A stretch of DNA of 64,000 bases from the NCBI GenBank assembly GCA_964491515.1, contig CAZBGQ010000006.1, positions 10,677-74,676 of the forward strand. Direction: 5' to 3'. This DNA comes from CAZBGQ01 sp964491515 (lineage in GTDB: Bacteria; Patescibacteriota; Gracilibacteria; UBA1369; UBA12473). Positions within the stretch are counted from its first letter, which is position 1; each line of letters starts with the position of its first letter. The notes beneath the pieces are model-generated. The model saw only the letters and a list, made by a program, of their open reading frames with translations, searched no databases and had not been told where the DNA came from. Below, one piece after another: positions 7,697-16,688 of this stretch. The translations under genes were made by a program, and so were the position numbers.

Positions 7697-10600
7697 TTAC
7701 ATGTAGTCTTTCCACGGGGTGATCTCTAGATCTTCGGGGCTGTATTTTTTAAGCGTTTCCACGACCAGTCGCGCAAGTTGAACATTGGTAATGAGAGGGA
7801 TATTGAGGTCAATCGCGCGCCGCCGCATTTTATAGCCATCGGTGATTTCTTCGTGGGAATAGTTTTTGGGGATGTTTATGATGAAGTCGACTTTTTTCTG
7901 TTCGATAATATCGAGGAGGGCTGGGGTGCCTTCTTCTCCAATTTTGTATACTTTGGTATTCGGGATATTGTTCTCGGTTAAGAAGGCGCTGGTTCCCGCA
8001 GTTGCATAAATGGTGAGGCCAGTTTTGTGGAATTCTTTGGCAGCACCCAGCATGTCCGCTTTATCTTCGATTTTACCGATACTCATTAGAATACTCTCTT
8101 TTGGTAGTCGAAATCCTACTGACATCATGGCCTTTAAAAAGGCCTCTGGCAGGTCTCTTCCGAAGCAAGCCACTTCACCAGTTGAAGCCATCTCTACCCC
8201 AAGTACAGGGTCGGCTCCTTTTAATCGTGAGAAAGAAAATTGAGGAGCTTTCACGCCCACATGATCAAGATCGAGTGTACGGTAATGTTGGCGTCGGTAT
8301 TTTTCATCTTTGACTTTTCCAAGCATCGCTTGGGTCGCAATCTTAATAAAATTGTGACCGGTGACTTTAGAGGAAAAGGGAAAACTTCGGCTAGCTCGCA
8401 AGTTACATTCAATCACTTTGATCTCATTGTTTCGTGCAAGGAATTGCATGTTGAAAGGCCCAGTGATGTTGAGGCCCTTGGCTATCATTTTAGTGATCAC
8501 GCGAATGCGTTTGATGGTTTCGAGGTAGAGTCTTTGTGGCGGCAACACAATGGTTGCATCCCCAGAATGAACTCCGGCATTTTCTACATGTTCTGCCATA
8601 GCCCAGATAACCATCTCTCCGTTGTGTGCGACAGCATCAATCTCAACTTCTTTGGCACCTTGTTCGAATTTAGAAATAACCACTGGCGCTTCTAATGAAA
8701 TCCGTGCCGCTTTGGCCAGGTATCGCTCTAAGCTTTCTTTGTTGTGCGCTACTGCCATAGCCGCGCCTGAAAGCACGTATGATGGACGAACCAAAACAGG
8801 GTAACCCACGTCGTTTGCGAATGAATATGCTTCATCTACCGTAGCAAATTCTTTCCATTTAGGTTGGTCAATTTTTAGCTCATCAAGGAGTGCAGAAAAT
8901 ATATGACGACTTTCCGCACGATCAATATCTACGGGGGAAGTTCCAAATACTTTAACGTTAGCTTTGTGTAATTTCATGGCCAAGGTTGACGGAATTTGTC
9001 CCCCCATTGAAATCATTACACCGTCCGGATTTTCTTTTTCATAAATATCTAACACACGTTCAAGGGACAGTTCATCAAAGTAAAGTTTATCGCACGTATC
9101 GTAGTCAGTCGAAACCGTTTCGGGATTGTAGTTGATCATGATGGTTTCATACCCTTCTTCTTGAAAGGTATTGATTGCATTCACTGCGCACCAGTCAAAT
9201 TCGACAGAAGATCCGATACAGTACGCGCCCGATCCAAGCACAAGTGCTTTTTTCTTGCGGCTTTTGAATGTCACATCGTCCTGGTCCCCGTGATAGGTCA
9301 TGTAAAGGTAGTTGGTTTGTGCAGGATATTCTGCAGCCAAAGTATCGATTTGTTTGATGGAAGGAACAATGTTCATTTTTTTGCGAATATCACGGACTTC
9401 CAGTTCGCGTTTACCAACCAATGATCCAATCTGGTGATCGGAAAAACCGGCACGTTTGGATTTTAAAACTAAACCGTGTTCAAGTGTTTCTTTTTCCCGA
9501 AGCGTTTCTCCGATGTCGACAATATTTTTAAGTTTATCTAAGAACCATAGGTCAATGCCGGAGAGTTTGTTGATTCTTTCAGGAGCCCATCCTTGTCGTA
9601 GAGCTTCAGCGACCGCTAACATACGACGTGGAGTTGGAACCGCAATAGCCTCTTCTAGCTCTTTCCCAGTGCCCACAAATTCAAGTCCTTCGTTTGCCAC
9701 TAACCCATGCAATCCAATTTGTAGCATGCGAAGACCTTTTTGCATCACTTCTTCAAATGATCTCCCGAGAGCCATGATTTCTCCGACTGATTTCATTTCA
9801 GTGGTAATTTCCCAGGAAACTTTTCTGAATTTATCTAAGTCCCATCGCGGAATTTTGAGAGCTAAATAATCGAGTGCCGGTTCAAAACAAGCGGTGGTCA
9901 CTCCGGTTACTGAATTGCGTAGCTCAGGTAATGAATATCCGAGTGCCAACTTGGCGGCTACATGAGCCAAAGGATATCCGGTCGCTTTTGAGGCCAAGGC
10001 AGAGGAACGAGATAATCGCGCATTCACTTCAATTACACGGTAGTCGTCGGAATGAGGATCAAGTCCGTATTGAATGTTACATTCTCCTATAATTCCAAGA
10101 TGACGGATCGTGGTAATCGCGATTTCACGCAGTTTGTGATATTCATGGTTGTTTAGTGTTTGAGATGGGGCGACTACAATACTTTCCCCGGTGTGTACTC
10201 CCATTGGGTCAATGTTTTCCATGTTACACACGGTGATACAGCTATCGTAGGCATCACGTACAACTTCGTATTCAACTTCCTTCCATCCCTTTAGATTTTC
10301 TTCAACTAAAACTTGTGGGCTGTATGAAAAGGCGGACGCTAGCATTTCACGAAGATGTTTTTCTGTACGAGCTTCACCTGAGCCTCTTCCCCCTAATGTG
10401 AAGGCAGCCCGAACAATTACTGGATACCCAATTTTTTCGGCAGCTTTAACTCCGTCTTCTATTGAGACACATGAATGACTCAATGGTGTCTTGATGTCGA
10501 TTTTTGCCAGTTCTTGTTTGAAGAGCTCTCGGTCTTCAGTTTTTTCAATAGTAGAAACCGGAGTTCCGAGAACTTTTACTTTATATTTCTCTAAAATGCC

Positions 10601-10921
10601 GGTTCGATTTAGTTCGACTCCACAGTTGAGTGCCGTCTGTCCTCCGAAAGACAAAAGTAATGCGTCCGGTTTTTCTTTTTCAATGACTTGTTCTACAAAA
10701 AAAGGATCTACCGGTAAAAAGTAGATCGTGTCAGCTAATCCCTTAGAAGTCTGATTAGTGGCAATGTTGGGATTGATCAGTACTGTCTCAATTCCCTCCT
10801 CCTTCATCGCCTTAATGGCTTGGGATCCGGAATAGTCAAACTCCCCCGCTTCCCCAATTTTTAGTGCGCCCGATCCGAGGATTAGGATTTTTTTAGGTTT
10901 GAGATGAGTAGATTTGCTCAT
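7697..10921 (-). CDS. carB: Carbamoyl-phosphate synthase large subunit
   Basis: 1074 aa, full length. Uses two ATP, bicarbonate and ammonia to make carbamoyl phosphate for pyrimidines (and arginine). Two homologous ATP-grasp halves are visible, each opening with a nucleotide-binding glycine loop (near residues 15 and 565) and containing RxSRSSALASKATGYP in the first and RASRSFPFSSKVTGHNF in the second. The C-terminal MGS-like allosteric domain follows (ATAGTSAFL, about residue 960). The glutaminase subunit carA is not in the window. A TATAAT box sits 10 nt before the ATG, so the transcript is almost leaderless. Confidence 0.98.
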   Translation of the reverse strand: MSKSTHLKPKKILILGSGALKIGEAGEFDYSGSQAIKAMKEEGIETVLINPNIATNQTSKGLADTIYFLPVDPFFVEQVIEKEKPDALLLSFGGQTALNCGVELNRTGILEKYKVKVLGTPVSTIEKTEDRELFKQELAKIDIKTPLSHSCVSIEDGVKAAEKIGYPVIVRAAFTLGGRGSGEARTEKHLREMLASAFSYSPQVLVEENLKGWKEVEYEVVRDAYDSCITVCNMENIDPMGVHTGESIVVAPSQTLNNHEYHKLREIAITTIRHLGIIGECNIQYGLDPHSDDYRVIEVNARLSRSSALASKATGYPLAHVAAKLALGYSLPELRNSVTGVTTACFEPALDYLALKIPRWDLDKFRKVSWEITTEMKSVGEIMALGRSFEEVMQKGLRMLQIGLHGLVANEGLEFVGTGKELEEAIAVPTPRRMLAVAEALRQGWAPERINKLSGIDLWFLDKLKNIVDIGETLREKETLEHGLVLKSKRAGFSDHQIGSLVGKRELEVRDIRKKMNIVPSIKQIDTLAAEYPAQTNYLYMTYHGDQDDVTFKSRKKKALVLGSGAYCIGSSVEFDWCAVNAINTFQEEGYETIMINYNPETVSTDYDTCDKLYFDELSLERVLDIYEKENPDGVMISMGGQIPSTLAMKLHKANVKVFGTSPVDIDRAESRHIFSALLDELKIDQPKWKEFATVDEAYSFANDVGYPVLVRPSYVLSGAAMAVAHNKESLERYLAKAARISLEAPVVISKFEQGAKEVEIDAVAHNGEMVIWAMAEHVENAGVHSGDATIVLPPQRLYLETIKRIRVITKMIAKGLNITGPFNMQFLARNNEIKVIECNLRASRSFPFSSKVTGHNFIKIATQAMLGKVKDEKYRRQHYRTLDLDHVGVKAPQFSFSRLKGADPVLGVEMASTGEVACFGRDLPEAFLKAMMSVGFRLPKESILMSIGKIEDKADMLGAAKEFHKTGLTIYATAGTSAFLTENNIPNTKVYKIGEEGTPALLDIIEQKKVDFIINIPKNYSHEEITDGYKMRRRAIDLNIPLITNVQLARLVVETLKKYSPEDLEITPWKDYM

Positions 10922-10931
10922 AGTCTGGCCG

Positions 10932-10937
10932 ATTATA
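10932..10937 (-). promoter_or_regulatory. -10 box of carB abutting the start codon
   Basis: TATAAT on the minus strand, with only 10 nt between it and the carB ATG at 10921. A transcript starting about 7 nt after the box would have a leader of about 3-4 nt. Confidence 0.5.
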
Positions 10938-10978
10938 ACGCATTGAGAAAAAAAGACCAGTGATAAATTATGAAAGGC

Positions 10979-11449
10979 TTATGTTGTGGAAAGCACAGTG
11001 AGTGCCTCGTGTAATTTCCACCGTATCATTTTGCGAAAGGCAATTTCTTGCAAATGTTGATTGATATATTCCATGGCAAAGTCTCTGACCTGAGCTCTGA
11101 ACCAATCATCGAGGACCGGCATGTCTGGTGACTCTTCGTAAATTGGTGCGTAACGATCATTCTCTTTATAGCATTTTACTACAAAGGTACGTGTCTCCTT
11201 TCTACAGAATTTCTGGTATTCAATCTCTATACGAGCAACGATGTTATGGGGCTTATCCTCGTCCCATTCAATCGTAGGTTCAAATACTGTTACATTATCC
11301 AGATTATCAAGAGAAGCGGCGAAAATAATCTTCGAACGAGAGGTGCTTTGATCAATGCCTTTAAGTCGGTCGTTTGCGGCCTGTTGAGCAAATCGCCCAA
11401 GTTGCCTAATTTCGTCATCAAAATGGTCTAATGCAGGAGCCGGAATCAT
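10979..11449 (-). CDS. Hypothetical protein
   Basis: 156 aa, no family recognised. Mixed alpha/beta sequence rich in charged residues, with no signal peptide or membrane segment. The C-terminal half looks helical (YINQHLQEIAF). It lies 57 nt upstream of carB on the same strand, but carB has its own -10 box in that gap, so a functional link is not implied. Between it and comM (11450-11596) is a hairpin at 11509-11533 (TTTCAGG/CCTGAAA, 7 bp) without a T-run. Confidence 0.6.
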   Translation of the reverse strand: MIPAPALDHFDDEIRQLGRFAQQAANDRLKGIDQSTSRSKIIFAASLDNLDNVTVFEPTIEWDEDKPHNIVARIEIEYQKFCRKETRTFVVKCYKENDRYAPIYEESPDMPVLDDWFRAQVRDFAMEYINQHLQEIAFRKMIRWKLHEALTVLSTT

Positions 11450-11596
11450 GGAGTAATGGGTTGAAAAAAGCCAGTGGTAGATTGTAGAGACTTTTTAAGT
11501 TGACGCTGTTTCAGGTGGCCTCATAGCCTGAAAGTTGATAGCGACGAAACCTTAGCAGTAAGCCGTTTGATCGGTCAATGGGTGTTGCTATTTTAG

Positions 11597-13120
11597 TCAG
11601 GACTTAAGCATTCGGTACTGAAGCGCCTGTAAAAGATGTTCATGTTGAATCGAGGCAAATCCTTTCATATCCGCAATGGTGCGAGCAACTTTGAGCACCC
11701 GATGGTATCCGCGCGCAGAAAGTCCCAGCTGCTCCATTGAATGTTTGAGTAACTGCTGGCCAGCCTTGTCCAAATGACAAAACCGATTCACCTGATCAGG
11801 GGATAGGTCACTATTCAAAACTACTGCGGAGCTCATACGTTTTTTCTGAGCTAAACGCGCTCGAAGCACTTCATCGTACAGGGTTGCCAGTTCTATATTG
11901 TCCTCTGAATTATTTAGCTGATCAAATGTGAGGCGTTGCATATTTAAGGTTAAATCAATGCGATCAAGGAGTGGCCCCGACAGTTTTTTGCGATAGCGTG
12001 AGATGGCGGCGGCTGAACAGCGACACCGTTGCCGTTCATCTCCATCGTAGCCACAGGGACAAGGATTCATTGAGCCAACCAAAATAAAATGCGCTGGATA
12101 CGTCACCGTGCCATTGGCTCGTGCTACCACTATTTGCCGCTCTTCGAGCGGCTGCCGAAGCACTTCTAATAAATCTCGTGGAAACTCCAGCATTTCATCT
12201 AAAAACAACACGCCACGATGCGCCAATGAAATTTCCCCTGGACGAAGTCCTACACCTCCACCCACGAGTGACACGGTAGACGCGGTGTGGTGCACCGACC
12301 GAAACGGGCGTTCTTGCATCAGTGCTCGATGCGGCGGCAAGGCACTTCCTGCCGAGTAAATTTGTGTGAGCTCAATCATTTCTTCTTTATCTAGGGGCGG
12401 CAACAAGGAAGGAAGTAGCTGCGCTAATAATGTTTTTCCTGAACCCGGCGGCCCGGCCATCACCAGGTGATGGCCGCCTGCAGATGAAATTGCCAAGGCC
12501 CGCAGGGCCGCCGGCGCTCCTTTAATTCCCTTAATAATGGGAGGCGGACGTTTCCCGAAATCGCTCACATTAGTTCTTCCTCCTCGAATCGATTTGATCT
12601 GTTTTCTACCGCAAAGATGATCGATCAATTCCCGAAGCGTTTTTACCGGAATAACATCAATGTCACTGGCTAGTAATACTTCATTCAAATTTGATGCAGG
12701 CACAAATAAATGCGCGAACTCGTTATCTCTCGCCCACAACGCGCACGACAACAGTCCTTCAGTCGCGCGCACCGATCCATCCAAGGCCAGTTCCCCCATA
12801 AATAATGTTTTATTCAATTGTTCTGTATTCACGCTCAATTGCCCCGATTTCATCAGGAGTCCAATGGCAATGGCTAAGTCGAAGGCAGGTCCATATTTGC
12901 GCACATCAGCCGGTGCTAAGTTAACAACTTTACGTTGATTGGGAAATTTGTATCCGCTATTTACGATGGCGGAGCGAACTCGTTCTTTGGCTTCTTTGAT
13001 GGCGGTGTCGGGTAATCCAACAACCATGAATCGGGATAATCCCCGCAGGATGTCGACTTCAATTTCGACCCCATAAGCGTCGATACCCTTCACTGCGCAT
13101 GAAAATAGTTTTGATGGCAT
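11597..13120 (-). CDS. comM: ComM/YifB family AAA+ ATPase
   Basis: 507 aa, normal for the family. ComM is a hexameric helicase that promotes branch migration during natural transformation. N-terminal Lon-protease-like S5 domain (GVEIEVDILRGL onward), Walker A GPPGSGKTLLAQ near residue 225, arginine-rich Mg-chelatase AAA core with EMLEFPRDLLEVLRQPLE, a four-cysteine site (CPCG...RCRC), and a C-terminal helical domain (SARGYHRVLKVARTIADM). A good Shine-Dalgarno (AAAGGAG) precedes the ATG. Upstream are five 11-bp phased repeats shared with yraN, the ComEC-type gene and a small membrane operon, which points to a competence regulon. Confidence 0.96.
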   Translation of the reverse strand: MPSKLFSCAVKGIDAYGVEIEVDILRGLSRFMVVGLPDTAIKEAKERVRSAIVNSGYKFPNQRKVVNLAPADVRKYGPAFDLAIAIGLLMKSGQLSVNTEQLNKTLFMGELALDGSVRATEGLLSCALWARDNEFAHLFVPASNLNEVLLASDIDVIPVKTLRELIDHLCGRKQIKSIRGGRTNVSDFGKRPPPIIKGIKGAPAALRALAISSAGGHHLVMAGPPGSGKTLLAQLLPSLLPPLDKEEMIELTQIYSAGSALPPHRALMQERPFRSVHHTASTVSLVGGGVGLRPGEISLAHRGVLFLDEMLEFPRDLLEVLRQPLEERQIVVARANGTVTYPAHFILVGSMNPCPCGYDGDERQRCRCSAAAISRYRKKLSGPLLDRIDLTLNMQRLTFDQLNNSEDNIELATLYDEVLRARLAQKKRMSSAVVLNSDLSPDQVNRFCHLDKAGQQLLKHSMEQLGLSARGYHRVLKVARTIADMKGFASIQHEHLLQALQYRMLKS

Positions 13121-13142
13121 GACTCCTTTTTAGCAAGATGAC

Positions 13143-13197
13143 ATGACGAAAATCTAAACAAAACATGAACAAATTATGACGAAAATATGACAAGCAC
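13143..13197. promoter_or_regulatory. Five in-phase 11-bp direct repeats upstream of comM
   Basis: Plus-strand units: ATGACGAAAAT, CTAAACAAAAC, ATGAACAAATT, ATGACGAAAAT, ATGACAAGCAC, head to tail with no gap. In the comM direction they read near NTTTTGTTCAT. The last unit is followed by GT, five bases and TGCTA, then the start codon 22 nt after the repeat. The same arrangement occurs at 15044-15076, 21898-21952 and 54030-54073. Probably the binding site of a transcription activator that stacks on one face of the helix, next to an extended -10 element. Confidence 0.8.
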
Positions 13198-13245
13198 AAT
13201 CAAGTCTGGCAAACTTGGTTTGTCGGTGCATTTACTAAACAGAAT

Positions 13246-13554
13246 ATGCCAGATCCCGATTCAATCCTTAGCGACGCTTTTCGCATCCAAGTTGCGTTTG
13301 GTGATGCTTCACAAAAAGAGCGCCGAGAAGAAATTGGAAAACTTTATCCAGATAAAACAGAGGCACAACTTAAGCAAATGCAGCGTGATTTTGATAGTGC
13401 GGAAAGCACGGCTTGGGCTCTTTCCAGCACAGGGAGGTTGAAGATGACGGCGGAGGAGATGAAAGCGGAACTTACGGAGAGGTATCCTTGGATGACGGAA
13501 GATGCTCAAGGTTTAGTGGAGTGGAGAGCACGGTATTATGACTGGCACAGGTAA
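13246..13554 (+). CDS. Small hypothetical protein
   Basis: 102 aa, soluble, acidic and helical, no family recognised. It starts about 50 bp beyond the comM repeat array, on the opposite strand, and ends 32 nt before the convergent PEGA-like gene. The protein has normal composition with Trp-rich C-terminal residues (LVEWRARYYDWHR), which argues for a real gene, but there is no clear Shine-Dalgarno. Confidence 0.5.
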   Translation: MPDPDSILSDAFRIQVAFGDASQKERREEIGKLYPDKTEAQLKQMQRDFDSAESTAWALSSTGRLKMTAEEMKAELTERYPWMTEDAQGLVEWRARYYDWHR

Positions 13555-13586
13555 AACTTGGACTATAGAATGTAAGCTTCCCCCAT

Positions 13587-14648
13587 TCACCGAATGACTT
13601 CAAACACCCGTTCGCTATCCGAGAAAAATATTTTCCCTGAAGTTTCATCAATCCCCATTTGAACCGATTCATAGCTAACATTTAGCCCAGACGGGACTTC
13701 ATACAATTCATGGTAGCTCGATTTTTCTACGTCGTATTCCCCGAACTCAAACGCGCCAGGATCTTTTTTGAAAGATCCATTCAGAATCGTACTTAAAACA
13801 TCCACGGTTGATGTAGCACGTTGGTTCATGAGTTCTCCTACATTGCCTCGTGTGGCAAAAACCAAATGTCCGCCCGAAGTCCAGACCACTTTGTTTAACT
13901 CAAAGGAAAATGGCCATTCTCTCATCTCTCCACTTTCCAGGCTTATCAGCCACAACGCCGCGGTATCGGCTGTTTCGGTGCGAGCCAAAATCCACGGTGA
14001 ATCCACGCTCCACTTCACTGCGGAAATATCCGTTAGAGATCCGATCAGGGAGCGTTTAAATTTAACCCCATCCACCAAGTAAAGATCTTCTTCTGTCACA
14101 ATCAAGGCACGCATCAAATCTGGAGAGGGGAAAATCTGAGGAGTTTCAAGTTCACGATCGAAATAAGCCCACACTTCCCACTTCTCCTTTGAATCATCGT
14201 GAAAATTTAAACGTTGCTTGTTGTACGTTGGATCCATATCAATCGAAAACCGTTTGCTTAAATCTTCAGGCTCAAACACCGCCTGGATCACAGGGTCATT
14301 ATCGTTCAAGGTCCCGGTTTCTTCTATGGTAGGAATAAGAAGAAAGTTAACTTCTACCATTACGTCTTCTCCTCGATCCAGGTTAACAATTTTCTCTTCA
14401 TCAAAATATCCACCTCTCTTCATTTTTAAGGTGTATTTCCCACTGGGGACTGAAACAACACAGGGGCTTTCATCGCAGGAAACTTTTTTAACGCCTTTCA
14501 CTCCCGGCCCTTCTACTTCCAAAAAGTAAGGACCATCAGTTGTCACTGAAATGGTCGATTTGTCTAGTACCACCATCCACATAAAAACGCCTGCCATCAA
14601 TAATGCAGTTACCGCGCCAATCATCATTGCTCGAACCTGGAAATTCAT
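13587..14648 (-). CDS. Membrane-anchored PEGA-like/beta-propeller-like protein
   Basis: 353 aa. Residues 8-28 form an N-terminal anchor. Residues about 32-100 look like a PEGA domain: a short beta repeat with VSVPSGKYTLKMKRGGY, the pattern that gives the family its name in other proteins. The remaining 230 residues contain several SPDL.../SVDSPWIL-type blades suggesting a TolB/WD40-like propeller facing outside. Probably an envelope protein of unknown role. It ends the yraN unit (9 nt after yraN), so it may share the phased-repeat promoter. Confidence 0.65.
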   Translation of the reverse strand: MNFQVRAMMIGAVTALLMAGVFMWMVVLDKSTISVTTDGPYFLEVEGPGVKGVKKVSCDESPCVVSVPSGKYTLKMKRGGYFDEEKIVNLDRGEDVMVEVNFLLIPTIEETGTLNDNDPVIQAVFEPEDLSKRFSIDMDPTYNKQRLNFHDDSKEKWEVWAYFDRELETPQIFPSPDLMRALIVTEEDLYLVDGVKFKRSLIGSLTDISAVKWSVDSPWILARTETADTAALWLISLESGEMREWPFSFELNKVVWTSGGHLVFATRGNVGELMNQRATSTVDVLSTILNGSFKKDPGAFEFGEYDVEKSSYHELYEVPSGLNVSYESVQMGIDETSGKIFFSDSERVFEVIR

Positions 14649-14657
14649 AGTGGAGGG

Positions 14658-15020
14658 TTAAATCGTAATGTCTCGAATGTGATTCAATGATTTTAGTTCG
14701 CCGTCACGAGAAAGCTGAAGTCCCACCACGTCCATTCGAAACAAACCATTCCAATTATACTGATGAAGGTACGCCTGCGCCACCCTACTCATTCGAAGTA
14801 CTTTTTGTGTATTCACACTTTCAATCCCATCTCCAAATGTATTGGACGTCCGCGCCCGCACTTCTACGAACACCAACACGTCCCTATCTCGACAAATCAA
14901 GTCAATTTCGCCAGTTTGTGTCCGGAAACGCATTGTCACTACGCGCCACCCTAACGCAACTAAATAATCCCCCACTCGTTGTTCTCCCAGCTCTCCTAAT
15001 TGTTGACGTGTGAGGGGCAT
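14658..15020 (-). CDS. yraN: YraN family (UPF0102) putative nuclease
   Basis: 120 aa, typical size. Restriction-endonuclease-like fold; the family motif GEIDLICRDRDVLVFVEVRAR (written here only as its core GEIDLI...VFVEV) supplies the D-ExK-like catalytic residues. N-terminal LGELGEQRVGDYLVALGW is the family signature. The family is thought to act on branched DNA but its role is not firmly known. The start codon lies 23 nt after an 11-bp phased repeat block of the kind found upstream of comM, suggesting joint control. Confidence 0.93.
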   Translation of the reverse strand: MPLTRQQLGELGEQRVGDYLVALGWRVVTMRFRTQTGEIDLICRDRDVLVFVEVRARTSNTFGDGIESVNTQKVLRMSRVAQAYLHQYNWNGLFRMDVVGLQLSRDGELKSLNHIRDITI

Positions 15021-15043
15021 GATTAAAACCCTAGCACTCCAAC

Positions 15044-15076
15044 ATGAACAAAACCTTTCAGAAAGATGAACAAACT
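15044..15076. promoter_or_regulatory. 11-bp phased repeats upstream of yraN
   Basis: Plus-strand units ATGAACAAAAC, CTTTCAGAAAG, ATGAACAAACT; the two strong units are 22 bp apart. In the yraN direction the block is followed by GT, five bases, TGCTA and, after 11 more bases, the ATG. The plus-strand -10 TATAAT at 15076-15081 may serve dnaB in the opposite direction. Confidence 0.75.
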
Positions 15077-15190
15077 ATAATCAGTCGCTTGTTTTGCACA
15101 TTTTATGCACAATGCGAGCCCTTGAAAATGGCTTAGGTTTATGCAAAACTAGCAGTCCATTGAATGAGCCAGTGACTGTAACTTCCATCC

Positions 15191-16573
15191 ATGTCTGACG
15201 TTCTCGCCCAAGTCCCGCCACATAGTCTCGATGCCGAAAAATCGGTTCTGGGCTCAATTTTGATTGATAAAAATGCACTCATTAAGGTTGCAGATATGAT
15301 TCGTCCGGATGATTTTTACTATGAAAAAAACGCCATTATTTATAGCTCAATCATGGATTTGTTTCAGAAAAGGTCGCCCATCGATCTTCTGACATTGGCA
15401 AATAATTTAGATGCTAATAGTGAATTAGAAAAAGTTGGAGGTCGTTCTTACCTCGCCGAGCTCACGCATGTGGTGATCACGGCCACTCATATCTTTCAGT
15501 ACGCAACGATCGTTAAACAAAAATCCACCCTTCGGAAGTTGCTCAAAGCAGGTCAGTCCATTGCTGGTCTTGGGTATGAAGAAAATAAGGAGGTTGAAGA
15601 GCTCATTGAAGAAGCGGAGAAAGCATTGTTCAGTGTGTCTCAAAACTTCATTAACGATAAATTTGTTCATATTAAAGAAATTCTGACGCAAACATACGAA
15701 AAAATTGCGGAGCTACATGACGATGACAGCAAAGATAAGTACCGTGGTCTGCCCACTGGATTCAAGGGGCTGGATCGGCTTCTTTCCGGATTGCAGCCTT
15801 CGGATTTGGTTATTTTGGCCGCTCGTCCTGCGATGGGTAAAACAAGTTTCGCGCTAAACATCGCTCAGAATGTTGCGAAGCAGAAGAAGTCAGTCGGAGT
15901 CATCTCTTTGGAAATGTCCAAGGAGCAGCTCGTAGAACGTTTGTTTTGTTCTCTTTTAAGTGTGGATTCGTGGAAGCTTCGGAATGGAAAACTCGGAGAA
16001 GAAGATTTCGCTCGTATTGGAACGGTTATGGACGAACTTAATTCGTCGAAAATATTCATCGACGATTCAATCTCTGGGTCAATCGCTGAGCTTCGTGCCA
16101 AAGCCCGTCGTCTCCAGATGGAGCATGGGCTAGACCTTCTCATTGTTGATTACCTTCAGCTCATGAGTATTAGTGGAGGAGGAAGTAGTATTACCAATCG
16201 TGTCCAGGAAATTTCTGAAATTTCACGATCGTTTAAGACATTGGCGCGCGAACTGAAAATTCCGATCATTGCACTGTCTCAGCTTTCGCGCGCAGTTGAA
16301 AACCGTCCATCGAAAGTACCTCAACTTTCTGACCTTCGTGAGTCTGGAGCGATTGAGCAAGATGCGGATGTGGTGCTCATGCTCTATCGAGAAGATTACT
16401 ACGAGGAAGACACCGATCGCCAAGGACTCACAGATGTTTTTATACGAAAACATCGTAACGGACCGGTGGGACGTGTTGAGATGATGTTCAAAAAAGAGCA
16501 AATGCGATTCTACGATATTGATAAGGTTCATGATAGTGATGGGGCATTTGATGAGATTCCTGTGGGGATGTAA
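15191..16573 (+). CDS. dnaB: Replicative DNA helicase
   Basis: 460 aa, standard DnaB. The N-terminal domain begins PPHSLDAEKSVLGSILID (primase interaction), a linker helix follows, and the RecA-like C-terminal ATPase carries Walker A RPAMGKTSFALNIA near residue 213 and Walker B LLIVDYLQLM near 320. No intein is present. Divergent from yraN. The gap to lysS (16574-16688) contains an imperfect hairpin (TGCCGTGC/GCATGGCA) without a T-run. Confidence 0.98.
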   Translation: MSDVLAQVPPHSLDAEKSVLGSILIDKNALIKVADMIRPDDFYYEKNAIIYSSIMDLFQKRSPIDLLTLANNLDANSELEKVGGRSYLAELTHVVITATHIFQYATIVKQKSTLRKLLKAGQSIAGLGYEENKEVEELIEEAEKALFSVSQNFINDKFVHIKEILTQTYEKIAELHDDDSKDKYRGLPTGFKGLDRLLSGLQPSDLVILAARPAMGKTSFALNIAQNVAKQKKSVGVISLEMSKEQLVERLFCSLLSVDSWKLRNGKLGEEDFARIGTVMDELNSSKIFIDDSISGSIAELRAKARRLQMEHGLDLLIVDYLQLMSISGGGSSITNRVQEISEISRSFKTLARELKIPIIALSQLSRAVENRPSKVPQLSDLRESGAIEQDADVVLMLYREDYYEEDTDRQGLTDVFIRKHRNGPVGRVEMMFKKEQMRFYDIDKVHDSDGAFDEIPVGM

Positions 16574-16688
16574 TCATCCAGGCCATTACGGATTTCTGCC
16601 GTGCAATATATTTGGCATGGCACTAGAAATCAAACCTGGAAATATGGTATAAAAAAAGCATTACTGCACACCCCTTAACCATCACCCT

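Noticed and set aside
11509..11533. Hairpin after comM as a terminator
   Set aside because: The 7-bp stem is good but no T-run follows on either strand.
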